Assembly (NCBI GenBank): GCA_027943335.1 | Contig: BSBK01006035.1 | Span: forward strand, 124,001-188,000 | Length of the DNA: 64,000 bases | Source: Chamaecyparis obtusa | Taxonomy: Eukaryota > Streptophyta > Pinopsida > Cupressales > Cupressaceae | Direction of reading: 5' to 3' | Shown here: piece by piece, positions 48,441-58,907 of the stretch | Numbering within the stretch: the stretch's first letter is position 1 | Layout: every line of letters starts with the position of its first letter | Program-made: the position numbers and the translations under genes | Notes under the pieces: generated by a model | Seen by the model: the letters and a program-made list of their open reading frames with translations, nothing else | What the model was told of the DNA's origin: nothing | Databases searched by the model: none

Positions 48441-49588
48441 GTAATGATCTATACAAATGAAGTCTAGATGGTACACTTCTTAGGTGTTTAGAATGTGAAG
48501 AGTCTCAACGTGCATTAGAGGATGTCCATGATGGCATATGTGGATCACATTCCAATGATTTAACACTAGCTCAAAAAATTATTAGGGCTAGGTATTATTG
48601 GCCTGAAATGGAAAAAGAGGTTATCAAATATGCTAAGAACTGTCAAAAGTGTCAAGTCCATGGGAACTTGATTCATGCACCAGGGAAAGATCTTATTCCC
48701 TTTACTACACAGTGGCCTTTTCAACAATGGGCAATTGATCTAATAGGGGCTATATATCCACATTCTTCCAATGGGCATACCCATATCATTACAGCTATAG
48801 ACTATTTCACAAAATGGGTAGAAGCAGTTCCTTTGACTCAAGCAATCGACAAAAAAATTTCAATGTTCATCTTGAACTACATCATATGTTAGTATGGAAT
48901 TCCACATTCAATAGTCACAAATAATGGTGGCCAATTCAAGAATAAGGACTTAGATTCCTTGTGTGCTAAATTCAAGATTACACAACATTGGTCATCCATA
49001 TACTATTCTCAAGGGAATGGACAAGCAGAGGCATCAAACAAGAATCTATTGAGAATATTACATCACACAGTTAATAAAATAGGAAGAGACTGGAATCTCA
49101 TGATCAATCCAGCTCTCTGGGCCTATAGAAAAAGTATCAGAATGCCCACTGGGGCTACACCATTCACTTTAGTTTATGGGTCTGAAGCGGTACTACCTAT
49201 TGAGGTTGAAATCCCATCACTAAGAATCAGAATGCATGGTCTAGTAACTGATGATGATTACAGAGTGTCTAGGTTACAAGAGCTTGAACTACTAGATGAG
49301 TGCAGACAAGAAGCGTATGATCATCTTAGAGTATAACATAAAAGAATGTCTAGAGGGTACAACAAGAAAGTCAGACACAAAGAATTTCAGGTTGGTGATC
49401 TAGTCTTGAGAGAAAATCTCAAAAATCAATCACATCAAGAGTGCAAGGGGAAGTTTGAACCCAACTAGATGGGTCCCTTTGTTATCACTACTACCTTTGG
49501 CTCTGGAGCCTATCAACTCTTAACAACTGAAGGAGAACAGCTCCAAGAACCAATCAACGTTCTCCATCTGAAGAAATTCTATGCCTAA
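48441..49588 (+). pseudogene. Element C integrase
   Basis: The zinc site and catalytic core are recognisable (HDGICGSH, CQKCQVHG, IDLIGAI, GQAEASNK). The second catalytic Asp is replaced: the motif reads TNNGGQF where B has DNGGKF. Stops lie at 48890-48892 (TAG), about 49334 (TAA) and near 49469 (TAG). It ends KKFYA with a TAA at 49586-49588. Confidence 0.9.
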
Positions 49589-52061
49589 GGCATTCAGTCT
49601 ATGGTCAAATATCCTAAAAAAATCATAAAAATCATAAAAATTCCTGAAAAATGATCATCCTGGTGAAAACATAGCAATAGGCGCCTTGATGTATCGCAAA
49701 AAAATTGAAAAGATGAAAAATACAAAAAAAGAAGAAAAAGAAAAAGTGCCTTAGTGAAAACCTGGCAAACAGGTGCCACTTGTTCAAAAATGCTCCATCT
49801 AGCGATGCAATCTTGGTCTTTCCCAACTTTTAGTCTGCTTTAGTTTGTATATATCCTTATTTTCAATAAAGTCAGTTTGTACACCAATCTGCAAAAGTGT
49901 ATGTATCCTATCAAAGTTTCAAACTTGGGGGCAATTAATATCATATCCTATAGTCCTAAGTACCTCAGATGAGTCATATCTAGTCAGAGTCCTTTGAAGC
50001 TTCATCTGAGTCAGTTTGTTTGTCTCCTTACTAGAAAGGATTTTGCAATCAAACACAAACAAACATCAACAACAAACTGAAAACAATCTTTGCTTCACAT
50101 GCTTTTGTCTCCTTGTATGCTTATTGATTCACATTGAGATTTTTGCATATTTTGTTCCCTCGAGCTCTTCAATGATGTCTTTCAAAGGATTTAGAGAGTG
50201 ATGACTGGGGGCATAATCTTTTCTTTATTTTCTACTTCGAGTGAAAATTTAATAACTTTGGAAATTTTGGATTGAATTGGTGTCCACTATAAGTGCCTCC
50301 ATCATGTATTGGATGGTCACGTGTACCTCGACCATCAATACTTAGAAAATTCAAGGAAGTTTGATCTAACTTTTTCTCTTGAGTGATTTCTACTTCTCTA
50401 TTGTGAAACACAAAATTATCCAAGGATGTGAATGATAAAGGGTCACTGCGGGTAAATTCACATAAGAATGAGAATGATCTCTCCCTTGTTTGGTGTGTTT
50501 GTCTGCAAGGCGTATTCAGGTCATCACAACATTTATGTTCTGATGCTTATACAAATTGCTATATCAAAATGGACATGATATTTAGGTCACCCTGGATTTT
50601 GTGCCTTGGTGCTTATATCTAATCCAACATTCCAAAAACAAAATCAATATTCATATGTTCATGGTTGCCTAAGTGTACATTGTATTGATTTATCTGGTTA
50701 CCTAATAAAATATTCAATGATGAAAATGACCGACACATGATCAGTGACTAAGTCCTAGGTCCTAGGTTTACATTTCACTTTGCATGATTGCATTTATCTC
50801 ATGATTTCAAAATCATCTTGATGCTTAAACTATTCTCCAAAACTATGCTAAACATGACACAAGGACTAAGTCTCACACAAAGGTCTCCTTAACAGATCAG
50901 CAAGCAATCACCATCTTGGGTTACACATCCATTTTGACAAATGACCGAGCACTTGTCTTCATCAATACCTGCAAAATATATCATGTGTATCACCATTTAC
51001 ATTACATATCATAATCATTTCATAAAACCATTGCATACATACATGAACATTCATAAAGCATAAACAAACCATACATTTCCATAATTCATTTACATTTGCA
51101 CTGCATAATCCATACATTTGAAAGTAAACATTGCATTGCATCTTCCATACATTCTACACTAATCAAATCACTTCATACATTTGCATCACATGATATGATA
51201 ATCATAAACCAAAATGAAATCAAAATCCATCAAAATCAAAATATGAGATCGTTTACTTTGTCAAAATCATGATTTAAAATTTCAGACCCAGGATGGCCGT
51301 CTACTTGCAAAATCGACCTTCTACACATTATTGAAATCCATCTTTCAACTTAACTGATAATCTTACATCAAACTATCAAAATTTCAACTTGGTCAACCAT
51401 CGTCAACTCATGGTCAAACCTAGTCAAACTTGGTCTTTAGGACCTCCGAATGATGCAGAACGCACCTCTGGATGTGCTTAACCACTTCTCAAATAGATTA
51501 ACATGCTTCAACAATCTCTCAATACTGACTTTCTTGTCAGATTTTGATTTTCATCTCGAAGGGGGCATGGTATTGCACATCTTTAACTAATTCTATCAAT
51601 CAATTTTTCTTTCAGTAATCAAGACAACAACCACGTCTAATTGCTGATTCATCAAAAGTCCTCATCGCTTGGGGCACATCGCTTGGGGCATATTAGATTC
51701 ATCGAGATCTATATCAATCTAGTATTCCCTCACAATCTTGTAAACTGTATCAACTCTTCGTAACCACAGGTCTGGAGTCAGGACAATCATTTCTTCATAA
51801 TCATAAGGTTTAGAATCAGGCATTTTGACACTTCTTTGTAATTGCCAGTTCATTGTTGCTATAGTTAACATCATCTTGATTCTTTGGTCAATCAGGACCT
51901 GAATCACCACATCTTCAAATTAATCAATCAGTTTCTGTCTTGGAATTGGTTAATCTTTTAGGATCAGTTTCTCCACCACATAACTGAGTCCACATCATCA
52001 TCAAGAACAAATTAATCTTTAAACCACTGTACTTTGCACAATAATTCAAAGAGGGGCAAAA
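49589..52061 (+). other. Element C post-pol tail, 2.47 kb, with polypurine tract
   Basis: Non-coding and colinear with the B tail, including the A-rich CTTGGTGAAAA opening (about 49650-49780). It has an extra CATACATTT-rich stretch at about 50960-51240 not present in B. The polypurine tract AAAGAGGGGCAAAA is at 52048-52061. Confidence 0.7.
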
Positions 52062-53061
52062 TGTAATACCCCAAAAATGGGCTATAAGACCATTAACCTT
52101 CTACATCAACAAATCAATCAAAATCGACACAAAAGTCCTAACCAAAGGCACATCGGTGCATCAAATCATCAAAACCCTAATTGGTTTTATCATAATTCTA
52201 CATCAGGGAATATTTCCTAAATATTCCTAATTTATCTAATTATCTTTAATTAAATATTATTTGGTGATAAGGGACATTCTTCTATTTATCCTAAATTTGA
52301 TTAATTCAATAAATCACTTAAATTATTAAATTAATTCATATCAAATCATGCACAATTAGAAAAATAGTTGAACTCTAAATCAACTATTAAATTTAAATTG
52401 AACTCAAAATGTGATTGTGAGTTGAAAAGCATGCAACTTCTGAAAGGGAGTCAAAAAGCTATTTTTGCATGATTTTATGAGTTGATCTATTTCTAATTTC
52501 TTGTTAACTCAAAAAAATCAACCTGAGTTTATCAAGAGTGATTTATGGTTTTTTTTCAATGCATCCTCAAGCCCTGGATTTCTATATAATCAAGGCTCAT
52601 CCCTTCACAAAAGGTCCTTCATTTTTGCAATCTTACATGCTGCATCTTTCAACTGTGTTTTGGAGAATCAAGCTCTTGCGAACAGGCGATTTGTGAGATT
52701 TTTGCAATTCATAGTTTTCAATTTAGTTTTCATATAAATTTCATAGCATTTTTAGATTTTCAATCCATTTCACTTTTAATTCTAGATCAATTTCATATCA
52801 GTTTTCATCATATTGCATAGAAAAATCCAAAAAGATAGATTAATCTGCATTCATTTTCATCCATCTTTCATCATTTAAATCCTTCATTTGCATTGTCACT
52901 AGTCTCAGTCCTAATCTGAGAATATCAAACTCATACCTCCTAGAAGGTAGTAAATCACCTGGTTAGCTTTGTTATTTCATTTATAGATTTCTTGATTTGC
53001 TAACCTTTAATGTTTTACTGAATTGTTGTGTCTACAACTAGGTACAAAATTCACACACACA
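52062..53061 (+). repeat. Element C 3' LTR, internally deleted
   Basis: Exactly 1000 bp. Compared with the 5' LTR it lacks about 260 bp (the equivalent of about 38853-39112), joined at GATTAATT/AATAAATCACTT. The ends are intact and CCCCA follows. Confidence 0.92.
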
Positions 53062-53771
53062 CCCCATAGGGATTTCGAGGTTGGGTTTGTTGAGAGGGTT
53101 GCTCAGGATCCTACCTGACCTGTAGTTATGTGGAGTTAGAGATTGGAGCCATCTCATAATTCCTAGTTTGGTAATGATGAGCCATTGACGGATATTGGGG
53201 CTTTCTACCAAAATTATATGGTGGGGTATGCTCATCATTTTTCTTTTGACCCACAGGTAGAGGATTTGGTCTCACATAGGTGCAGATTGGCTTCAATTTC
53301 TTACCATCCATTATGGGATGGATTAGCACCATCTTTTGGAGATGGAATTGGCAGTTGCAAGTTAGACAACTTGCAGTATCGACACACCCAGGACAATTTA
53401 TCAAAGGTTGGATTTGGTGGTAGTGACTCAGGTACCTATGGTTGTTATCATATTCATATTGTAGTTGGGTGTGAGTGTCAGTTAGACAGGGACTCAAGTA
53501 TTGACAGAGTTGTTGTTTCAGTTGGGTTGAGTTTCATTGAGTTGTTTCCTCCATCGACACCTATAGTTGGTCTTCAGATGATGTTGTCAGTGATGTCAGT
53601 TGTTTGGGTGTTTAGTGTAGTTTCTCAGTTGTTGATGTTGGTACTGTTGATGCTGATAATTTCTTCATAGGAGTTTGGTGAGGATTGGGACATTACTCAT
53701 GACCATCCTTGGGATCCGGGTGGACTGTGATGTTGCTTGTTTTTCCTGATTGCTTGAGGACAATAAATCTT
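53062..53771 (+). pseudogene. Element A ORF, downstream part
   Basis: Continues the element A ORF after element C. A frame from about 53067 with TGA and TAG interruptions leads into a clean 161-codon stretch (53185-53670): DIGAFYQNYMVGY, SISYHPLWDGLAPSFGDG, then a Val/Leu-rich part that may be a frame-shifted end. GEDWDITHDHPWDPGG follows in another frame near 53681-53728. No family was recognised. The region just upstream of a polypurine tract would hold pol or env in an ordinary element; neither is here. Confidence 0.5.
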
Positions 53772-53783
53772 GGGAAGGGAGGA
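53772..53783 (+). other. Element A polypurine tract
   Basis: GGGAAGGGAGGA lies one base before the 3' LTR and is the plus-strand primer site for reverse transcription. Confidence 0.85.
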
Positions 53784-53784
53784 C

Positions 53785-55205
53785 TGTAATGTCCCCATTT
53801 TTTAGGCTCTTGGGGTTAGCCTATCATGTGACCCTCATAGGCTAATGAGGATGGACAAAGGGTCTCTTTCAGTGGGCATCTACTTCAGGATTTAGTTTTC
53901 TCTGGTTTGGCTTTCGTTTGGCATCATTCGGACTTCATTTGCTATAGTTTTTCCATGTTTACTATTTATAGTAAGCCTGATGTTGTTCGAGAAGGACCCT
54001 TTCTATTTTTGGAAAGTGCATTTGGTCACATGGGGAAATAATAGGTGTGACTCATGTTTCAAACAACATATTAAAAGGATAAGTATTTTGGGAGTTATTA
54101 TTATTTTGGTGGCCAAATTATTATTAAATCATTAAATGGCTTATTATAAAGTTATAATCTAACTTTATAATTTCACTTAAGTTGAGGGTTGAGTCATCAT
54201 GGGAAGGGGCCATTTATTTAATTAATTAACGGAAGCCTAAGCCAAGGTATTTATTTAAAGTATTGGAGTAAATGAATTATTAAAAGGAAAAGTATATCTT
54301 TTTATCCCACATTGGTAAGAATTATGTTTGAGCTCTCACAAGAAAGTATAAAAAGGGACTTGAGAGCTCATTCTCAACTATCTATTGATCTTTTGATAAA
54401 TTTGGTTGTGAAGAAGATGGCTAGGGTTTGAGGACCGATTCCTCTCTTTTGGAAATTTGAATCATCACTGATTGATGGTGAATTTTGCTACTGAATTTCG
54501 GGAATACAATTTTGGTCCTGTATATTTGAATTTGATGTTGAAGTATATCAAATTTGAGGATATTTGAATAAATTCTGAATTACAATTGGTGATTCAATTT
54601 TCTTCATGGTGGCTATTGTTTGTAGAAGATTGTTCTATTTCTACAGGAGCTGTGACCTATCTACTGGCAGCATATGGTAAATAAGTGTTGCAGACTTCAC
54701 TATTTAGGAGCTAGGAATTCATTTGGAAGCTGGCATCACCATTCCCAACCTATGCGTACTTCACCTTGTGGCTTCATTTTACTCACAACAGGCTGCGTTA
54801 TTTATTCAGGGGGCTACAATCAGTCATTGGAGGGTGTGGTTGTTCAAATGATGGCTGCATTAATAATTTGGGAGGCTGCATTCTTCATTTGTAGTTGTGC
54901 TTCAATTCTCTTGGGCTGCGTTTCTTTTCCAGCAATCACATGTAATTAAAGGTGCCCAAATTTATTTGTGAATGATTGTAATAGGGAATTAATTTGATAG
55001 TTATTGTAATTCTAATTTTTTGTAAGCATTCAGTGGTGAATTAATGGTTGTAGTTATTTATCAAGAGGTCAAAAATATGAGAAGTATCATTGAAATTTAG
55101 ATTTGATATTCATTAATTTCTATATATTCTGAAAGAAATTTAGAAGTGCAATTTAATTTGAGGAAAGAGCTAGATTGTAAATGAGATCCAGCTGGGCTCT
55201 TCACA
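53785..55205 (+). repeat. Element A 3' LTR
   Basis: 1421 bp, TGTAATGTCCCC to CTTCACA, the full-length version of the LTR. TATAAAAA at 54347-54354 lies inside the same inverted repeat as in the 5' copy. ATGGG follows at 55206-55210. Confidence 0.92.
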
Positions 55206-56768
55206 ATGGGATTCTCATTTCTCATGAGGAAATCCACAAAATTAGGAATACAGAGGTGGAAAAGATGCTTGTAAAGCTAGATATAAAAAAGTCTCATGAC
55301 AGAGTGATAGATAATATTTACTCAAAGTGTTGGAGAAATTTGGTTTTTGCAAGTAATGGGTGGATTGGGTAAAGAGTTGCATCAATACTCTAGGATTTTC
55401 TATATTAGTTAATGGTATCCCTCAAAGATTTTTTGAAGGTTCTAAAGGACTAAGTCAAGGTGACCCCCTCTCTCCATTTTTATTTATTATAATGGTTGAG
55501 GTATTGGGAAGGAACATATCCAAACTATGAAGGGAAAACAAATGGAAAGGAGTTAAAATAACACAAGGAATAAATTCTACGTCACATCATTATTTTTTGG
55601 ATGATACTTTTCTTTCCGGTGATGCATCTTTGAAGGAATCTCATCTCATTAAGAAAGTGTTAGATGCAAATTAACCATCTTTAGGGCCCAACAAGTTAAG
55701 TGGGAAAAATTATATGTATTCTTCTTCAATGTGAGGTTGTTTAAATAGATGGAAAAAAATTAGAATCCTTCATATTAAATATAGTAAATTACCTAGTCCT
55801 CGGCACTCCTCTCTTCACTAACTCCAACAAAAGATCATTATGGTATAAGATAATTAATACATGTATGAAAACTTTAGAAGGTTGGAAAAGTAGGTGGATC
55901 TCCACTGCTGACAAATTATTGTTATTGAAATCATGAATAACTTCAATTCCTATTTTCTTGATGTCTTTTTTCAAAATATCAAATAAAACTCTTAAAGTCA
56001 TTAATTAACAAATGAGGATTTGTTTTGGAATGGAAAAAATGAACAGGAAAAAATATTTTTGGTTGCATGGGATAAGGTGTGCATGAATAGAAGGGAGGGA
56101 GGTGTTGGTATGTGGAATCTCAATTTTCTCAATGAAGCCATAGACAACAAGTTGGTATGGAGGATGTATAACAATCAAGAATAGAGGTGGGTGAAAATAC
56201 TTAAGAAGAAATATCTAGATAGTCAAGAAAGGGAACACATTCTCACAATGGAGGATCCACCCAAGGGGTCAGCGGTTTGGAATTTATGATGAGAAACAAG
56301 CATTTGATTACAAATCATACCTTATGGAGGATAGGGAAAGGGGAAAAATCTAAATTATAGGATGGGATGGAACCTTTATCAGATCAAGAGGATTTACATG
56401 AAGTTCAACAAGTTTGTGTTCATCATTGGGGGGAATGAGTGGAAGATTATGTTGGAACTATAATGGAAAGTGGTATACCAAAATGGAGGTCAAAAAATAT
56501 TCAAACTTTGGAGATTTTAGAGGATCTCCAAATAGAAAATGTGAGTTGTATTTCATAGAGAAAACTCACACTCTAATAAACATGATGACAATATTTAGTG
56601 TGGAGATAAAGAGGGACAATACATCGTGAAACAAGGTTATCAAATTCTTGAGTAGTTGTTGACAATGAGGAATGGCAAAACAAGTTTTGTTAGAATAGTA
56701 ATGTGCCCCCCAAATATGTATTATTTACATGGCTTGCAATGAATGGATGGATTCTGGTTGGGGAAATA
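55206..56768 (+). pseudogene. LINE ORF2, reverse transcriptase and C-terminal half
   Basis: Resumes at the element A target site with ILISHEEIHKIRN, the usual block before reverse transcriptase. The conserved GLSQGDPLSPFLF is at 55447-55485, and the active-site FxDD (FLDDTF) near 55593-55610. After it come LGTPLFTNSNK, WISTADKLLLLKS, SIPIFLMS, and a domain that in the family precedes the zinc-ribbon (PPKYVLFTWLAMNGW, about 56706-56750). Multiple frameshifts and stops make it dead. It is cut at 56768 by LTR D. Confidence 0.88.
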
Positions 56769-57149
56769 TGTTGAACATGCTAAATAATTGAGAATGGGGT
56801 GAATCAGTTATTCTAAAACATTTTTTACAAATTTGATTGAACTGGTAAAACCATAAACCATAAACCATAAACCATATAAATAATTAAAATTGAAAATAAC
56901 TTGAAAGAATAAGGATGATAAAAACCATACCACCAGATAAAACATGAAAACCCAAAATGGTAAAAACTATGGAGAAATCAATTCTCATGAATGTAAAAAT
57001 CAATTAAAGTGATTTTTACAAGGGGCTCAGGTTCGATTTTCTCATTGTGTGTAAGCTCACTTTTGGTTGGGCTAACTACCCTGATACAAAAAAGATGTTT
57101 CACAGAAAAATGTGTGTTGATACAATTACATCTGAAAATTCATGAAATA

Positions 57150-57342
57150 GTTCTAACTAGTAGCACGATAATCACTATTAACAGTAGATTATGTTATAAA
57201 TCTTCTGCCAGTATATTCTAATCTCTTGTAACCTTATATGTAAGCCTCTTCTTGATATCAAAATAACCATTCACTTATATTTTCTAACACACTTGTTGCT
57301 AGATGTTTGTGCACATAATTATACTTACACCACACCCCCCCC

Positions 57343-57427
<85 letters not shown>

Positions 57428-57702
57428 CATAAACATTTGATAAGATAAATACATATGTTGGCCTAGCCACAAAACATGTTGGATTAAGATATAAAAGATA
57501 CAAATAACTTTGTTCTAACTAGTAGCGTGGTAATCACCATTAACAATAGATTCAGTTACAAATCTTCTTCTAATACATTATGATCTCCTACAACCTTATA
57601 TGTAAGCCTCCTCTTGATATCATAGTAACCATTCACTTATATATTCTTACATGATTGTTTCCAGATGTCTGCACACATAATTATACTTGCACCACACCAC
57701 CT
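57150..57702 (+). repeat. 190-bp direct duplication inside LTR D
   Basis: The block starting GTTCTAACTAGTAGC at 57150-57340 is repeated at 57512-57702 with scattered substitutions. Each copy ends in CACCACACC and a CT microsatellite. Confidence 0.85.
57343..57423. repeat. Palindromic (CT)n(AT)n(AG)n microsatellite
   Basis: CT run about 57343-57356, AT run to about 57395, then AG run to 57423: a self-complementary composite that can fold into one hairpin. It adjoins the first copy of the 190-bp duplication. Confidence 0.9.
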
Positions 57703-58222
57703 CTCTCTCTCTCTGATCATATGATCACTTTACATCATGTTATCATAGGACCTAAAGATAGGTCACACGTAATATGAGCACATTTCATAACATAATTATC
57801 GAAAGATAAATGTATTCTAGGACCGATGGAACACCACAACCAAGTCCATTACTTGATCTACAAAACTTATGAACTAGCCAATGGATAAAACTAGATAGAA
57901 CTTGTCCAAATACTAAATACAAATATCATATCAACAATTTCTAATATACTGCTTGAAATTCCAGTAGCAGAGATACCCAGAAGAACTCTGAGACACAACA
58001 ACCATATGAATCTATTCAAAACTACACACTACTCTGATTACTGAATAACATAGATGTATCGGGAACAAAACATATTCATTACTATAATCCATTACCAAAA
58101 AACAAATTGTATAATCTAAAACTGAATTGTGCAATATCAAAGCACAACCAATAGATAACTAAGTAGTACAAGGTTTTTACATCAATGCCAATAATGCCAA
58201 CATCTTCTCAATACACTCAACA

Positions 58223-58907
58223 ATCTCCCCCTTTGGCATTGATGGAAAAATAACAAAATTGAAAAACTCTAAAAATATTCAAGAAACCAAAAGACTCCAA
58301 AAACTCTCCTTGAGTTAGATATTGCATTTCAATTTTTCTTTCCTATCTTTCTCTCTCACTTTTTTCCATAGTGGAAAAGGTCCATTCAAGAAATAATCAA
58401 ATAAGAACAACATATTTTACAAGAAAAAATTTATTGTACCTTTCCTTTATAATTGAAAGCTTCCTCTACCACTCATCCATAGTTGAACTGAATCATGCAC
58501 ACAAACTATCATGAAGCACCAACATATCAAAAGATGAAGTCTAGTATGGGGACTGGAACTGATGTACATAATCCTCTTCCTTAAATAAAATTCAGAAAGA
58601 TGTTCTCACCGAACCTCAACCAAATCCTTTTCCAATTAGAAGGTCTTCACTAAATCCTCTCTCTATCTTTGCTAATATAACATCTCAACCTAAAGATAAC
58701 CAACTATGATTCTTTGTTTTTCACCTTCATCCTTAAAGAAATCATAAGTCTTACACAATTTATTCAATCCTGATTCAATGACCTCTATTCTTCCTCTAAA
58801 CTTATGAACCATTAAATATCAAATATCTCTTTAAAATAATATTTTGTTTCACCAATCAACTTGGTGAGCCATATTAATGGCATGTTTTATGATATTTTTT
58901 TGTGACT
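58223..58907 (-). other. Element D interior remnant with polypurine tract
   Basis: The minus-strand polypurine tract lies at 58223-58237. The rest is AT-rich without a readable domain. I take it as the 3' untranslated part of D, cut off where element F starts. Confidence 0.4.

Larger units (their letters stand above)
38608..53061 (+). mobile_element. Element C: Tat/Ogre-type Ty3/gypsy retrotransposon, 14.5 kb
   Basis: LTRs at 38608-39873 and 52062-53061 are flanked by CCCCA (38603-38607 and 53062-53066). Its domain order is the same as element B, and it has no internal insertion. Gag to protease lies in one frame, and reverse transcriptase to integrase in the next, with one frameshift near 46230. 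It belongs to the same family as B but to a separate subgroup, since its LTR start (GGACCATTAACCTTC) differs from B (GGTTCATTAACCTCC). It is inactive. Confidence 0.93.
18903..55205 (+). mobile_element. LTR element A, 36.3 kb with nested insertions, about 6 kb without
   Basis: It has matching direct terminal repeats (18903-20194 and 53785-55205), 5-bp duplications ATGGG outside, an initiator-Met tRNA primer site (20196-20207) and a polypurine tract (53772-53783). Its own internal DNA is only 20195-22717, 38529-38607 and 53062-53784, about 3.3 kb. That DNA contains no recognisable capsid, protease, reverse transcriptase or integrase, only a long decayed ORF for an unfamiliar acidic protein. By structure it is a non-autonomous large derivative. 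The parent lineage cannot be told from the sequence. Confidence 0.9.
4528..56768 (+). mobile_element. L1-type LINE split into three pieces by nested insertions
   Basis: Three separated pieces read as one plant L1-type retrotransposon: ORF1-like sequence at about 4528-5892 and 17042-17150, the endonuclease half of ORF2 at about 17102-18902, and the reverse transcriptase and C-terminal half at 55206-56768. The 18902/55206 junction is codon-exact once element A and one ATGGG copy are removed. Excluding insertions the element is about 5 to 6 kb, normal for the family. It is dead: many stops and frameshifts, and the 3' end with its tail is lost where element D begins at 56769. The ORF1 part and the 5' limit are less certain than ORF2. 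Confidence 0.75.
56769..58222 (-). repeat. LTR of element D, copia-like, minus strand
   Basis: On the plus strand it runs TGTTGA...TCAACA (1454 bp). Directly right of it lies the inverse of a polypurine tract (CCAAAGGGGGAGAT on the minus strand), the arrangement expected at a 3' LTR of a minus-strand element. CCAAAGGGGGAGA before the LTR is common in plant copia elements. It interrupts the LINE at 56768. The other LTR is not in the window, so the target duplication cannot be checked. Confidence 0.65.

Noticed and set aside
22718..53061. B and C as one giant element with three LTRs
   Set aside because: Each has its own pair of LTRs, its own primer site and polypurine tract and its own target duplication, with element A sequence between.
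53185..53497. Minus-strand ORF of 123 codons opposite the element A ORF
   Set aside because: The plus strand continues the element A frame across both insertions, so the antisense reading is a shadow.
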